Shown here: positions 8,195 to 16,654 of the stretch, one piece after another | Numbering within the stretch: position 1 is the first letter of the stretch | Layout: the number at the start of each line of letters is the position of its first letter | Assembly: GCF_001456935.1 (NCBI RefSeq) | Contig: NZ_KQ758485.1 | Coordinates: 234,944-298,943, forward strand | Direction: 5' to 3' | DNA: 64,000 bases | DNA from: [Bacillus] enclensis | GTDB taxonomy: Bacteria; Bacillota; Bacilli; Bacillales; Bacillaceae_B | Notes under the pieces: generated by a model | Seen by the model: only the letters and a program-made list of their open reading frames with translations | Told to the model about the DNA's origin: nothing | Database searches by the model: none | Program-made: the position numbers and the translations under genes

Positions 8195-9337
8195 CTAATC
8201 CTCTTTTTTGGCCCAAGGGGCTAATGTAAATATTTTGGTTGCTTCATTCGAATATTCTTCACATGTTAACGTTGGTTTACTTTTTGTTTTAATTAAATTC
8301 ATAACAACAGATTTTATATTAGGGTTTACTTCTCTAATTCTATTATTCTCAGGTTGCCCTATATCATTTAAAAAGTTTGTACATTTTTCATGGTACTCTA
8401 CTAAGCAAAAGGGAATATTTGCCATATACGCAGCTATTCCACCATGGAGTCTAATACTAAAAAAAGCTGTGCAATTATTTACTTCTTGCCAAATATAGAG
8501 GGGACCTTTTTCGTTACTTATTATCTCAACTTGAACATTTGTATGTGAAATAGATTGTATAAAATCATTAGAAATTTCTTGATCTCCAATTTCTGAGTTA
8601 TTATTCATAATAAATACTTTTAGTAGTAGTTGATCACCGAGTTCTTCACATACTGATTTTATTCCTTCTATAACTTGTTCATTTCTTTTTTCTTCTTTTG
8701 ATATATCTCCTCCAACATATCGTTCATAGTTACATAAAGATACTCCTAATACTATTTTTTCATCGTTAGAGTTATATTGTTTTTGTATTGGAAAAAGTAT
8801 AGGTAATAAACCTGCTATATCCCTTCCCAAATTATACTCTATAGGAACATCCATTTTTTTTAGTATGTTGAAAGATTCTTGATCTCTAACAGAAATATAT
8901 TTAAGTTTTAGAATAAATTCTTTTGCTTTAAGATAGTCAGTATAATTGTTGAAGGGACCAACCGAAACTCCAATAGCCCCTAGTTCTGATAAATTTTTTT
9001 TTGATAATTTTTTTTGAAAGTTTCTCATCGTATTCGAAGTTCCTGAACCAATCGTAGAACCACCTGCTAAAACAATTACATCATTTTTTATAAAGGACTT
9101 CGTCATAACTAATGCTCTAAGAATTTTTCCTACCTTATTAGATTTAGTATAAATATTATTAAATTTGTTTAGTTCATAATTGCTTTTAAACCCAGTAATT
9201 GGAGTACCAACAATCGATGTTTTTTTTATATTCCAATATTTATTTGCGGCTTCTACAGAAAGCACACCAAACAAGTCATCTCCAAAGTTCCCCATACCAT
9301 AGTAACCCGTAAATCCGATGTTTAGTTTATTTACCAA
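8195..9337 (-). CDS. Polysaccharide pyruvyl transferase family protein
   Basis: Member of the CsaB/WcaK/AmsJ family, which transfers a ketal-linked pyruvate from phosphoenolpyruvate onto a sugar of an exopolysaccharide. The N-terminus has GFTGYYGMGNFGDDLFG, the family GNxGDDL motif. VLAGGSTIGSGTSNT, LGAIGVSVGPF, SVRDQESFNIL and FFSIRLHGGIAAYMANIP (Arg-His site) follow in family order. I place the start at a TTG at 9337, because GGAGG lies 8 nt upstream, whereas the ATG at 9352 overlaps GGAGG. It implies a negatively charged, pyruvylated polymer. Confidence 0.88.
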   Translation of the reverse strand: MVNKLNIGFTGYYGMGNFGDDLFGVLSVEAANKYWNIKKTSIVGTPITGFKSNYELNKFNNIYTKSNKVGKILRALVMTKSFIKNDVIVLAGGSTIGSGTSNTMRNFQKKLSKKNLSELGAIGVSVGPFNNYTDYLKAKEFILKLKYISVRDQESFNILKKMDVPIEYNLGRDIAGLLPILFPIQKQYNSNDEKIVLGVSLCNYERYVGGDISKEEKRNEQVIEGIKSVCEELGDQLLLKVFIMNNNSEIGDQEISNDFIQSISHTNVQVEIISNEKGPLYIWQEVNNCTAFFSIRLHGGIAAYMANIPFCLVEYHEKCTNFLNDIGQPENNRIREVNPNIKSVVMNLIKTKSKPTLTCEEYSNEATKIFTLAPWAKKED

Positions 9338-9356
9338 TTGTACATCCTCCATAAAA

Positions 9357-10640
9357 TCAATTTTTTTTAATTACATATTTATCTAATTGAATATAAATAA
9401 TAAAAAGTAAAATTATATACATGATAGTCATTGATAGGCTATAAACCATAAAAAAGATTTCATTTGGTAATTCATACACATTAGAAACGAAAAAAATAAC
9501 CATTATTACAACTAACCTAATTATGTCCCAATAAAATCTAAATTCATGTTTTTGTATTATATTTAATATCTCAGATATGGGAGAAACAATTAACATCATT
9601 AGTAACATAGGAGATAAATATCTTACTACATAACCAGATTTAATCCATTCTTCCCCAAATAAGATTGAAAATAAGCTTGGAGAAAAAATTGCCAATATAG
9701 AAAAGGGAATAACTCCTAATATAATTTGAATTTTAATTATCTTAAATGTTTTGTCCTTTATACTGATTATTTCACTTTTGTTATTTATTTGATTTACTAT
9801 ATCTCCTATATAAACACTAGAAATAGATTTTCCAATTATTTGTATGGGGGATCTAATCATTCTATAACTTAGCGCATAGAGTCCAGCTATTATAGGGTCA
9901 TAGACAATTGTCAAAAGAATAGGGATAATATTAGTACCAACACTATTAATTAGAGAAGAGGGGGCATTAACTAAAGGATATTTCCGATATTCTTTTGCAA
10001 CAGCCAGAATATTCATAAAATCTTTTTTAATAAAAACAGATAGAATCTTAGATTTATATTTATTAAAAATACTAATACATACAACTATCCTTCCTAAAAA
10101 ATCTCCCAGTATTAGCGATACTGAAGAAGGATAAATATATCCCAACCCCAACTGAGAAAGTCCTTGTGAAGCTACTAAATTTATTTTTGTTCCACTTATA
10201 AATTTATAGTCTCCTTTTTTTATAGAATAGAACGTAAATATTTGATATATACCTGAAATGAAAACTGTTAATGGGAGAAACCACAACAATCCTTTATAAG
10301 ATAGAATAAAAAAGCCAAATTGATTTAAAATAGATAATAAAGGTATTGAACAAACACTGACAATGATAACTACTAAAATAGATAAAAAAATTAAACTATC
10401 AGTTTTGTTATCTTCCTTTTCAGAAGGAATCAATATAGCCATATCGTACTTTAAACTACTAACTTCAGAAAGAATTAAAATAAATGATAAAAAAATAGCT
10501 AATTCCCCAAAGGATTCAGGAGAATATACTCTGGTAAGTATAGGTGATATGATTAACATGATAAGTTGAGCCATTATAGTACTACTGGATAATAGTAGTA
10601 CTTTTCTCAAAAAGTTAGATTTGATTTTTTTATATAACAC
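9357..10640 (-). CDS. Oligosaccharide flippase (Wzx-like, polysaccharide biosynthesis protein)
   Basis: Membrane flippase of the MATE/Wzx superfamily, moving undecaprenyl-linked repeat units across the membrane. About 12 to 14 hydrophobic segments over 427 aa, with the typical start LRKVLLLSSSTIMAQLIMLI and the segment PILTRVYSPESFGELAIFLS. The GTG start at 10640 follows AAGGGGAA by about 7 nt. It sits between the UDP-sugar genes and the AT-rich transferase set, as expected for a Wzx/Wzy-dependent capsule locus. The second flippase-type gene in the window (52595) belongs to another cluster. Confidence 0.85.
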   Translation of the reverse strand: MLYKKIKSNFLRKVLLLSSSTIMAQLIMLIISPILTRVYSPESFGELAIFLSFILILSEVSSLKYDMAILIPSEKEDNKTDSLIFLSILVVIIVSVCSIPLLSILNQFGFFILSYKGLLWFLPLTVFISGIYQIFTFYSIKKGDYKFISGTKINLVASQGLSQLGLGYIYPSSVSLILGDFLGRIVVCISIFNKYKSKILSVFIKKDFMNILAVAKEYRKYPLVNAPSSLINSVGTNIIPILLTIVYDPIIAGLYALSYRMIRSPIQIIGKSISSVYIGDIVNQINNKSEIISIKDKTFKIIKIQIILGVIPFSILAIFSPSLFSILFGEEWIKSGYVVRYLSPMLLMMLIVSPISEILNIIQKHEFRFYWDIIRLVVIMVIFFVSNVYELPNEIFFMVYSLSMTIMYIILLFIIYIQLDKYVIKKN

Positions 10641-10685
10641 AAAAATTCCCCTTATACCATATAAAACATAAATTAAGTTTAATAC

Positions 10686-11660
10686 TTAAATATTTTCTTT
10701 GTACCACGTTATAGCTTCAGTTATCCCTCGTTGAAAACTCCATTGAGGATCATAATTCAAAATGTCCTTTGCTTTTTGAATACTTGCATTACTATGCTTA
10801 ATATCACCTGCCCTTTCCGGTCCAAATATTGGGTTGGTTTTTTTATCTAATGCTTTACATAATTCATAATAAATATCAATTAAGTACTCCCTTCCCCCAT
10901 ATGCAATGTTAAATGATATTCCAGCACCTTCACTTGGCGCCTTGCATGCCTTTAAATTAGCTTCGATAATATTCTCAATATAAGTAAAATCCCTACTCTG
11001 CTTCCCATCACCATTAATGGTAGGCTGTTCATCATTTAATAATTGTTTAATAAACTTTGGAATTACAGCAGCATAAGCCCCATCAGGATTCTGTCTTCTA
11101 CCAAATACATTAAAATAACGTAATCCATAAGTATCAAGGCCATATAATTTGGTATAAAGCTTTCCGTATTCTTCATCTACCTTTTTCGTAAGAGCATAAG
11201 GCGACAGGACATTTCCTTCTCTTCCTTCCTGCTTGGGAAGATTTGGCTCGTCCCCATAAACTGAAGAACTAGAAGCATAGACAAACTTTTTTACATTATT
11301 TTGTCTGGCTGCTTCCATCATGTTCAAGGTTCCTCTAATATTTACCTCTTCGTAAAATAAAGGCATCTCAATACTTCTCGGAACACTCCCCCACGCGGCT
11401 TGGTGTAGAACATAATCAACATCCTTGCATGCGTCTTTGCATGTATCAATATCAAGAATAGTCCCTTCAATAAATTCATAATTTGAATTCTCTATGAATT
11501 CCTCTACATTTTCTTTCTTTCCAGTAGAAAAATCATCAAGACCCTTTACCTTATACCCTAAATTTAGAATTGCTTCAACAAGATTGGATCCAATAAATCC
11601 TGCTGATCCAGTTACCAGAAAGGTTGAACCTTCTGGAAAAGTAATATCTTTATAACCCAT
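10686..11660 (-). CDS. wbpP: UDP-N-acetylglucosamine 4-epimerase family (WbpP/TviC-like)
   Basis: Short-chain dehydrogenase-type NAD(P)-binding epimerase. The N-terminus carries FLVTGSAGFIGSNL (GxxGxxG), the middle ASSSSVYGDEPNLPKQEG and YALTKKVDEEYGK (YxxxK), and RDFTYIENIIEANL near the C-terminal half. The sequence resembles WbpP and TviC/VipB, which interconvert UDP-GlcNAc (or its uronic acid) and the galacto form. It lies 3 bp from the nucleotide-sugar dehydrogenase gene; such a pair makes UDP-GalNAcA in known O-antigen and Vi pathways. Assignment of the exact substrate is inferred. The start ATG at 11660 has GGAGG 9 nt upstream. Confidence 0.85.
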   Translation of the reverse strand: MGYKDITFPEGSTFLVTGSAGFIGSNLVEAILNLGYKVKGLDDFSTGKKENVEEFIENSNYEFIEGTILDIDTCKDACKDVDYVLHQAAWGSVPRSIEMPLFYEEVNIRGTLNMMEAARQNNVKKFVYASSSSVYGDEPNLPKQEGREGNVLSPYALTKKVDEEYGKLYTKLYGLDTYGLRYFNVFGRRQNPDGAYAAVIPKFIKQLLNDEQPTINGDGKQSRDFTYIENIIEANLKACKAPSEGAGISFNIAYGGREYLIDIYYELCKALDKKTNPIFGPERAGDIKHSNASIQKAKDILNYDPQWSFQRGITEAITWYKENI

Positions 11661-11663
11661 TTT

Positions 11664-13046
11664 TTAAAACCTCCAATAATTAAAGCCTATTTTCTCTGCT
11701 TCTTTTCGATCAAACATTCCCTTTATGTCCATGAGAACATTATTATTAGAATTATTGTATATATTGTTTTCTGATGTAGCAGCAACCTCTTCCATCGCTG
11801 CATTGTTTGCATATTCTGCAGTTCCAAAGAAGACTCTTAAATCTCTTAAGCTTATTGCTTTAAACTCTTCATGAGGTACAGCGAAGATAACCGCATCCAT
11901 ATCTTTGATTTCTTCAGTATTCGATAGGTTTAGCCTGTATTCATTCCACAAGTCTTCTTTATCCGCTACTGGATCCACAACTTTAACCTCTATGCCGTAT
12001 TCTTCGAGCTCTTTTATCACATCGACTACCTTGGTATTTCTTACGTCCGGGCAATTTTCTTTAAATGTCACGCCAAAGATAGCTACTTTTGCCCCGTTGA
12101 TTTGTTTATTGGCCTTTATCATTTTCTTTACAGTGCTTTCTGCGACATATTTACCCATGTCATCATTGATTTTTCTTCCTGAAAGTATGATTTGAGAATA
12201 GTAGCCCATTTGTTCTGCTTTGTATGTTAAGTAGTATGGATCTACTCCGATACAGTGACCACCAACTAGTCCAGGAGAGAACTTTAAGAAATTCCATTTC
12301 GTTCCCGCTGCTTCAAGAACTGCTTTTGTATCAATATCCATTTTGTTGAAGATGATGGAAAGTTCATTCATGAACGCAATATTGATGTCGCGTTGAGCAT
12401 TTTCAATTACCTTGGCAGCTTCAGCAACCTTTATACTTTCTGCTTTATGGACCCCTGCGTCTACAACTAGCTCGTATACTTTGGCAACGATATCTAAGGT
12501 TTCAGCATCCATACCTGAAACTACCTTAATTATATTTTCTAGTCTATGCTCTTGATCACCTGGATTAATTCGCTCAGGGGAATACCCAACCTTAAAGTCC
12601 ACACCACATACTAATCCAGATTCTTTTTCTAAGATTGGTACACAGATCTCTTCAGTAACACCTGGGTAAACAGTTGACTCAAATACCACAATTGAATCTT
12701 TAGTTAAGTTCCGTCCTAATGTGCGACTCGCAGATTCGACTGGTTTTAAATCCGGTGTGCGGTCTTCCTTTACAGGAGTTGGTACCGCCACAATATGAAA
12801 CTTAGCTTCTCTAAGCCTTACCTCATCTGCTGTGAAATTTATTGTTGTGTTTTTAATTACATCATTACCCACCTCTTTGGTAGGATCTATTCCACTTTTG
12901 TACAATTCAATTTTTTCTTTATGAATGTCAAAGCCGATTACATCCACTTTCTTAGCAAAAGCTACTGCAATTGGCATACCTACATATCCTAGACCGATTA
13001 ATGATATTTTGTCTTCTTTATTAACTAATCTCTCGTATAGAGTCAT
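11664..13046 (-). CDS. wbpO: UDP-N-acetyl-D-glucosamine/galactosamine 6-dehydrogenase (WbpO/TviB-like)
   Basis: NAD-dependent nucleotide-sugar dehydrogenase that oxidises C6 of a UDP-HexNAc to the uronic acid. Rossmann motif ISLIGLGYVGMPIAVAF at the N-terminus; VFESTVYPGVTEE and VGYSPERINPGD in the middle; the catalytic cysteine in LVGGHCIGVDPYYLTY around residue 267; a C-terminal UDP-binding domain with GVTFKENCPDVRNTKV. At 460 aa it is full length. It overlaps the next upstream gene by 26 bp. With the epimerase it should supply UDP-GalNAcA or UDP-GlcNAcA to the polymer. Confidence 0.9.
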   Translation of the reverse strand: MTLYERLVNKEDKISLIGLGYVGMPIAVAFAKKVDVIGFDIHKEKIELYKSGIDPTKEVGNDVIKNTTINFTADEVRLREAKFHIVAVPTPVKEDRTPDLKPVESASRTLGRNLTKDSIVVFESTVYPGVTEEICVPILEKESGLVCGVDFKVGYSPERINPGDQEHRLENIIKVVSGMDAETLDIVAKVYELVVDAGVHKAESIKVAEAAKVIENAQRDINIAFMNELSIIFNKMDIDTKAVLEAAGTKWNFLKFSPGLVGGHCIGVDPYYLTYKAEQMGYYSQIILSGRKINDDMGKYVAESTVKKMIKANKQINGAKVAIFGVTFKENCPDVRNTKVVDVIKELEEYGIEVKVVDPVADKEDLWNEYRLNLSNTEEIKDMDAVIFAVPHEEFKAISLRDLRVFFGTAEYANNAAMEEVAATSENNIYNNSNNNVLMDIKGMFDRKEAEKIGFNYWRF

Positions 13047-14145
13047 CGTTATTCTCCTTATTCACAATATTATTTATTTCTTTTAGATAAGCGTTAATTA
13101 CTATTTTTCTATCAAATTCATTTTCAACCTTTTTCCGTCCAGCGTTACCCATTGCTTTTCTTTGTTCAGGGGAAAGGGTTAAGAACTTTTGAATTGCCGT
13201 AATTAAGCTTTCTACGTTTCTAACCTTAAAACCAAAACCAGTAACCCCATCTTCATACGTTTCTATACAACCAGATACATTGGAAGCCAACACTGGACGT
13301 CCTGTAGAGGCAGACTCAAGCAAGACATTAGCTAGGCCTTCATGATATGAGGGGAGAATTGTTGCATGAGATTTTTTTATAAAAGAGTGTACGTCAGCTT
13401 GCTGTCCGTGGTATTTTATGATATTTTGTCTTTCTAATTCATCTAGTTTCTCAACATAGTCTTCTTCACATCCGCCAATAAGTTCAAATTGAACATTTGG
13501 ATATTCTCTTTTAACATGTTGAGCTGCTTCTAGTAATTCATTTATTCCCTTTGCTTTCATAATTCGACCAATGAAAAGAAATCTCACCGTATCCGATGAA
13601 GGATATTCCTCGTATCTATGTTTTTCTAAATTGACTCCGGAACCCGGGATTAATCTTGAGTTATTAATCGCGATTTTATGATTAATAAAAAATTTTTGGT
13701 TTGTTTTATTTTGAAAAAATACAGACTCTGATTTTTTTAATCCGAGTCTGTAAAGCATCAGTGTAACCTTCTGTATCAAACCCTGATTCTCAATAGAAGT
13801 ACCCAGTCCTGTAATATTTGATATATATGGTGTTTTCGTCACCGAACAAGCCATACCACCATAAACATTTGGTTTTATTGTATAAGTAAGAACAATATCC
13901 GGTTTAATGCGTTTTATTATCTTTAAATAATTAAATAGCAATTTCAAATCAGTAAGTGGATTTGTTCCCCTTCTTTCTAGAGGAGTATTTACAAATTCGC
14001 AACCAATGTCTATTAACTTTGGCACATATTCATCGTTGGGTAGAGAAATAAAGACTTCATGATTCTGTTTAATCAATTCCTCTAATAACTCTTTCCTAAA
14101 GTTATAAAGACCCATTCCAAAATTCGCCAATACAAGTACTTTCAT
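13021..14145 (-). CDS. Family 4 glycosyltransferase (EpsD-like)
   Basis: GT-B fold glycosyltransferase of family 4. The N-terminus MKVLVLANFGMGLYNFRKEL and the PLERRGTNPL segment are typical of the EpsD/CapJ-type branch. The C-terminal donor domain has FLFIGRIMKAKGINELLEAA and HATILPSYHEGLANVLLESA (E...E motif). It probably adds the second or a later sugar onto diNAcBac-PP-undecaprenol; the sugar is unknown. The ATG at 14145 is preceded by AGGAG. It overlaps the dehydrogenase start by 26 bp, and the acetyltransferase lies 3 bp upstream, a tight operon. Confidence 0.88.
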   Translation of the reverse strand: MKVLVLANFGMGLYNFRKELLEELIKQNHEVFISLPNDEYVPKLIDIGCEFVNTPLERRGTNPLTDLKLLFNYLKIIKRIKPDIVLTYTIKPNVYGGMACSVTKTPYISNITGLGTSIENQGLIQKVTLMLYRLGLKKSESVFFQNKTNQKFFINHKIAINNSRLIPGSGVNLEKHRYEEYPSSDTVRFLFIGRIMKAKGINELLEAAQHVKREYPNVQFELIGGCEEDYVEKLDELERQNIIKYHGQQADVHSFIKKSHATILPSYHEGLANVLLESASTGRPVLASNVSGCIETYEDGVTGFGFKVRNVESLITAIQKFLTLSPEQRKAMGNAGRKKVENEFDRKIVINAYLKEINNIVNKENNDDSIREIS

Positions 14146-14148
14146 TTA

Positions 14149-14766
14149 CTAAATTCTCCTAACTGGGATACCGACATATACACCAGGCTCGGTTATATCC
14201 TTAATAACAACAGCACCTGCACCAATTTTACAATCATCGGTGATTGTTACATTATTACTAATAGTACTCCCAATACCTATCCATGATCCTAATCCTACTT
14301 TAACTGTCCCTGCCAAATGAACTCCGGGAGAAATATGTGCAAAATCCCCAATAACATTATCATGATCAATGGTAGAACCAGTATTAACAATGCAGCCTTT
14401 ACCAATCCTAGTACAACAATTTACAATAGAACCTGCCATAAGAGCAGTGCCTGCTTCAATTTCTACTTGCTCACCAATTACTGCAGTAGGATGAATTAAT
14501 ACCGGTATTTCCGCGCCTAATTTTTCCAGCTTTTCTTGAACTTTTTGTCTGGTTTCATTGTTACCTATTCCAACAAATACGTCGTATTCCTCTATGTACT
14601 TTGAAACTTCACTAGAAGTACCTATCACTTCTAAATCCATAGAAGAATGAATATTTTCATCATCATCCAAAAAAGCAACACTCTGCCACCTATTCATTTT
14701 TAAAGCTATGTCCGCAACCACTTTCCCCTGACCACTAGCACCAATAATTAATAGTTTCTCTTTCAT
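14149..14766 (-). CDS. epsM: UDP-4-amino-sugar N-acetyltransferase (PglD/EpsM/NeuD-like)
   Basis: Left-handed beta-helix acetyltransferase of the PglD/NeuD group. The N-terminal Rossmann-like part reads LLIIGASGQGKVVADIAL. The C-terminal hexapeptide-repeat part contains VNTGSTIDHDNVIGDFAHIS, where the His of IDHD is the general base in PglD. It would transfer acetyl from acetyl-CoA to the 4-amino group of UDP-4-amino-4,6-dideoxy-GlcNAc, giving UDP-N,N'-diacetylbacillosamine. The start overlaps the end of the sugar transferase gene by 4 bp (ATGA), implying translational coupling. 205 aa, a normal length. Confidence 0.9.
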   Translation of the reverse strand: MKEKLLIIGASGQGKVVADIALKMNRWQSVAFLDDDENIHSSMDLEVIGTSSEVSKYIEEYDVFVGIGNNETRQKVQEKLEKLGAEIPVLIHPTAVIGEQVEIEAGTALMAGSIVNCCTRIGKGCIVNTGSTIDHDNVIGDFAHISPGVHLAGTVKVGLGSWIGIGSTISNNVTITDDCKIGAGAVVIKDITEPGVYVGIPVRRI

Positions 14767-15410
14767 AGTTCCATTCTTTCCTTTTCATTCCCCTTGAATG
14801 GCTCCATAGTAGCTGCAGTCTCCGAATTAATACCTTCCCTAACCAAAGCCTTTTTCAAAGTGAGAAGAATGATTTTCCAATCCCCTCTAAAACTCACATT
14901 ATCAACATAATACACATCTAGATTAAACTTCTCTTCCCAGCTAATAGCATTCCGACCACTCACCTGAGCCAAACCTGACAACCCCGGTCGAACATCGTGT
15001 CGTCGTTTTTGATGCTCATTATAAAGGGGCAGATACTGTACCAATAAGGGCCTCGGACCAATAATCGACATATCCCCTTTTAGAATATTAAAAAGTTCCG
15101 GAAGTTCATCCAATGATGTAGAACGCAGAAACCTTCCAAACTTCGTTAATCTCGCACTGTCCGGAAGTAACTCTCCATTTTGATTCCTTTCATCCGTCAT
15201 TGTTCGGAACTTATACATCATAAAGACCTCTTCATTAAGCCCTGGTCGTTTTTGTTTAAAGAATACTGGGCTGCCCAACTTCGTTTTAACAAGTAAAGCT
15301 ACAATTGGAAGCACAGGTATAATAGTAAGAATAATAATAGCAAGTAATGAAATAGTGAAATCCATCGGTCTTTTTACAAACCTTTCATAGATACCGCCTT
15401 TAGTCTTCAT
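14763..15410 (-). CDS. epsL: Initiating undecaprenyl-phosphate sugar phosphotransferase (PglC/EpsL-like)
   Basis: Monotopic phosphoglycosyl transferase that moves phospho-sugar from a UDP-sugar to undecaprenyl phosphate, the first step of repeat-unit assembly. KRPMDFTISLLAIIILTIIP is the N-terminal re-entrant helix; VFFKQKRPGLNEEVFMMYKF and the catalytic DE pair in STSLDELPELFNILKGDMSI, then IGPRPLL, follow. At about 215 aa it is the short PglC/EpsL type without the WbaP membrane domain. I choose the ATG at 15410, which overlaps the preceding stop (TAATG); a GTG at 15422 is an alternative. Neighbouring genes predict diacetylbacillosamine as its substrate. Confidence 0.9.
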   Translation of the reverse strand: MKTKGGIYERFVKRPMDFTISLLAIIILTIIPVLPIVALLVKTKLGSPVFFKQKRPGLNEEVFMMYKFRTMTDERNQNGELLPDSARLTKFGRFLRSTSLDELPELFNILKGDMSIIGPRPLLVQYLPLYNEHQKRRHDVRPGLSGLAQVSGRNAISWEEKFNLDVYYVDNVSFRGDWKIILLTLKKALVREGINSETAATMEPFKGNEKERMEL

Positions 15411-16525
15411 TATCTCAACCACAATCCTTTTAAAGTATTAATAACCCTTTTTAAATCCTCATCCGTCATCTTCGTATCAGAAGGCAAACAAACACCATTC
15501 CTAAACAACTTCTCAGAAACATCTGTTCCGACAAAATTGTACTTCTCAAAGAAAGGCTGCATATGCATCGGCTTCCAAACAGGCCTTGATTCGATGTTCT
15601 CTTTTTCAAGAGCTTCCATTAAATCAAAAGGCCTGACAGTGCCACTTAATTTCATAGCACTCAGCCAATAGTTCGGCTTATCCCAATCATTTACGGGCAT
15701 GAATTCTACACCATCAAGACCTTCAAGCTCTCTTTTATAGAACTCGAAAATATTTTTCTTCTTTTCTACTCTTTTCTCTAAGACCTTAAGCTGTCCCCTG
15801 CCAATCCCGGCGACAACATTACTCATCCTATAATTAAAGCCTAATTCACTATGCTGATAGTGCCTCGCTTGATCTCTTGACTGAGTAGCCCAGAATCTAA
15901 CCTTGGAGACTTTTTCTTCATTATTAGAAACAAGCATTCCGCCGCCGGAAGTAGTAATGATTTTGTTTCCATTAAAAGAGAAGATACCGTAATCACCGAA
16001 GGTTCCTGTATGCTGTCCTTTGTAGTATCCGCCCAATGACTCTGCAGCATCTTCTATAACTGCTACATTATGTTTCCTGCATATTTCCATTATCTTATCC
16101 ATATCTGCAGAAAGACCATAAAGATGAACAACGATCACTGCTTTAACGGCTGGATACTTTTCAAAAGCTTCTTCTAAAGCTTCCGGGCACATATTCCAAG
16201 TTTCTTCATTACTATCAATAAAAACAGGAACAGCATTTTGATAAATGATTGGATTTGCTGTTGCTGAGAAAGTCAATGTCGGACAGAATACGATATCTCC
16301 TTCACCTACACCTGCCGCTCTTAATGCTAGATGGATGGCCCCGGTCCCTGAAGATAATGCGGCAGCTGCTTTTGAACCGACTTTTGCGGCAAGTTCTTTT
16401 TCAAATTCATTAACATTTGTTCCAAGAGGAGCAATCCAGTTAGTATCAAACGCCTCTTTTACATATTGCATCTCATAGCCTTCATCACTCATATGCGGTG
16501 ATGAAAGAAATATTCTGTCTCCCAT
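15410..16525 (-). CDS. epsN: DegT/DnrJ/EryC1 aminotransferase (PglE/EpsN-like)
   Basis: PLP-dependent sugar aminotransferase. AALSSGTGAIHLALRAAGVG is the PLP-phosphate region, VIEDAAESLGGYYKG supplies the Asp that contacts the pyridine nitrogen, and FSFNGNKIITTSGGGM contains the catalytic Lys (around residue 184). It should aminate UDP-4-keto-6-deoxy-GlcNAc made by the dehydratase encoded upstream. 371 aa, full length. Its ribosome binding site GGAAGG precedes the ATG at 16525. A hairpin (16621-16648) lies between it and the dehydratase gene. Confidence 0.92.
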   Translation of the reverse strand: MGDRIFLSSPHMSDEGYEMQYVKEAFDTNWIAPLGTNVNEFEKELAAKVGSKAAAALSSGTGAIHLALRAAGVGEGDIVFCPTLTFSATANPIIYQNAVPVFIDSNEETWNMCPEALEEAFEKYPAVKAVIVVHLYGLSADMDKIMEICRKHNVAVIEDAAESLGGYYKGQHTGTFGDYGIFSFNGNKIITTSGGGMLVSNNEEKVSKVRFWATQSRDQARHYQHSELGFNYRMSNVVAGIGRGQLKVLEKRVEKKKNIFEFYKRELEGLDGVEFMPVNDWDKPNYWLSAMKLSGTVRPFDLMEALEKENIESRPVWKPMHMQPFFEKYNFVGTDVSEKLFRNGVCLPSDTKMTDEDLKRVINTLKGLWLR

Positions 16526-16620
16526 GATTCAAATCTTCCTTCCAGTATGTAGATCAGTTGCTTATTACTTAACTAGATTTTCCTGTATATCTATGTAACT
16601 AATAAACAACTAAAGATTGC

Positions 16621-16648
16621 CGGTACTGTACCTTTAAGTACAGTACCG
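16621..16648. terminator. Perfect hairpin inside the polysaccharide operon
   Basis: CGGTACTGTAC and GTACAGTACCG form an 11-bp stem with a 6-nt loop just after the dehydratase stop (16655). No T run follows on the minus strand, so it may stabilise or process mRNA, or cause pausing, instead of terminating. Confidence 0.6.
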
Positions 16649-16654
16649 ACTGTA

